A DNA stretch of 64,000 nucleotides from positions 372,001 through 436,000 of the forward strand of contig NZ_POXG01000001.1 of NCBI RefSeq assembly GCF_003044565.1, given 5' to 3'. Positions 63,928 through 64,000 of the stretch are shown in pieces. The notes beneath the pieces were generated by a model, which was not told the origin of the DNA, did no database searches, and saw nothing but the letters and a program-made list of their open reading frames with translations. The position numbers were made by a program, and so were the translations under genes. This stretch comes from Neisseria sicca. Its GTDB lineage: Bacteria; Pseudomonadota; Gammaproteobacteria; Burkholderiales; Neisseriaceae. How positions within the stretch are numbered: position 1 is the first letter of the stretch; every line of letters starts with the position of its first letter.

Positions 63928-64000
63928 TTAATCCTTGCCGTGAATGTATTCTTCAATGATTCTTGAGGCTTCGATTAACTTCTCTTCGCCTATTTTTAAT
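63928..64000 (-). CDS. 3' end of an element gene, cut by the window edge
   Basis: The last 23 codons of an acidic helical protein (KLIEASRIIEEYIHGKD) end in TAA 2 bases before the next ATG. The start lies outside the window. Confidence 0.45.
   Translation of the reverse strand, partial: LKIGEEKLIEASRIIEEYIHGKD

Overview
The window is chromosomal DNA of a commensal Neisseria. The main evidence is a 12-mer DNA-uptake-sequence dialect, AGGTCGTCTGAA, that occurs all through it, mostly as inverted pairs at gene ends, together with nine ordinary and one divergent Correia repeat enclosed elements (CREEs, termini TATAGTGGATTAA...). From general knowledge this dialect marks the N. mucosa/sicca/macacae/subflava-like group rather than N. 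meningitidis or N. gonorrhoeae. The species was not determined. No rRNA, tRNA, CRISPR array or insertion-sequence transposase was found.

Layout. 1-4.8 kb: polyamine import operon potGHI and a puuB-like oxidase. 5-8.2 kb: a lipoprotein, metXW and a small membrane protein. 8.3-10.4 kb: an rtcB-prfH RNA/ribosome repair operon with its own promoter and a long leader. 10.7-14.5 kb: Sel1-repeat protein, a MarR regulator divergent from a nitroreductase, an AhpD-like protein and an EamA exporter. 14.6-19 kb: hpnC-like synthase, GbsR-type regulator, and an operon of DoxX-like, DUF2269-like and SDR genes. 19-27.5 kb: lipoprotein, hemB, a second Sel1 protein, and a TonB-dependent receptor divergent from an SbmA/BacA-like ABC transporter. 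27.7-36.8 kb: DUF2130 protein, purM, perM-like, an MTAP/MTIP-family phosphorylase, pcnB, DUF3460, an O-methyltransferase, a CpoB-like lipoprotein and purE. 36.9-45 kb: small lipoprotein, an AT-rich membrane protein, leuA (with an in-frame N-terminal HTH), a methyltransferase, rsuA, a candidate sRNA, proA, and a membrane gene broken at an A7 tract. 45-54.5 kb: betT, an rluA-family gene, a DacA-type carboxypeptidase with an altered KTG motif, ilvA, an adhesin-E-like protein, an AT-rich two-gene islet and rph. 55-58.7 kb: patA-patB-ape1 for peptidoglycan O-acetylation and de-acetylation. 59-60.8 kb: trpD and trpG. 60.8-64 kb: one end of a prophage or integrative element (AlpA, MazG-like and small overlapping genes, all on the minus strand), running out of the window.

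How the genes work together. Most of the window is housekeeping metabolism (polyamines, methionine, haem, purines, leucine, isoleucine, proline, tryptophan) and RNA processing (rtcB, prfH, pcnB, rph, rsuA, rluA). Convergent and serial genes are separated by uptake-sequence hairpins that probably act as terminators. The most notable units are rtcB-prfH, matching the family known for repairing ribotoxin-cleaved 16S rRNA; the HTH-LeuA reading frame; the homopolymer frameshift at 44.67 kb; two intergenic structured-RNA candidates; and the twin MarR operators. Gene calls rest on recognition of protein families by reading; no database search was run.
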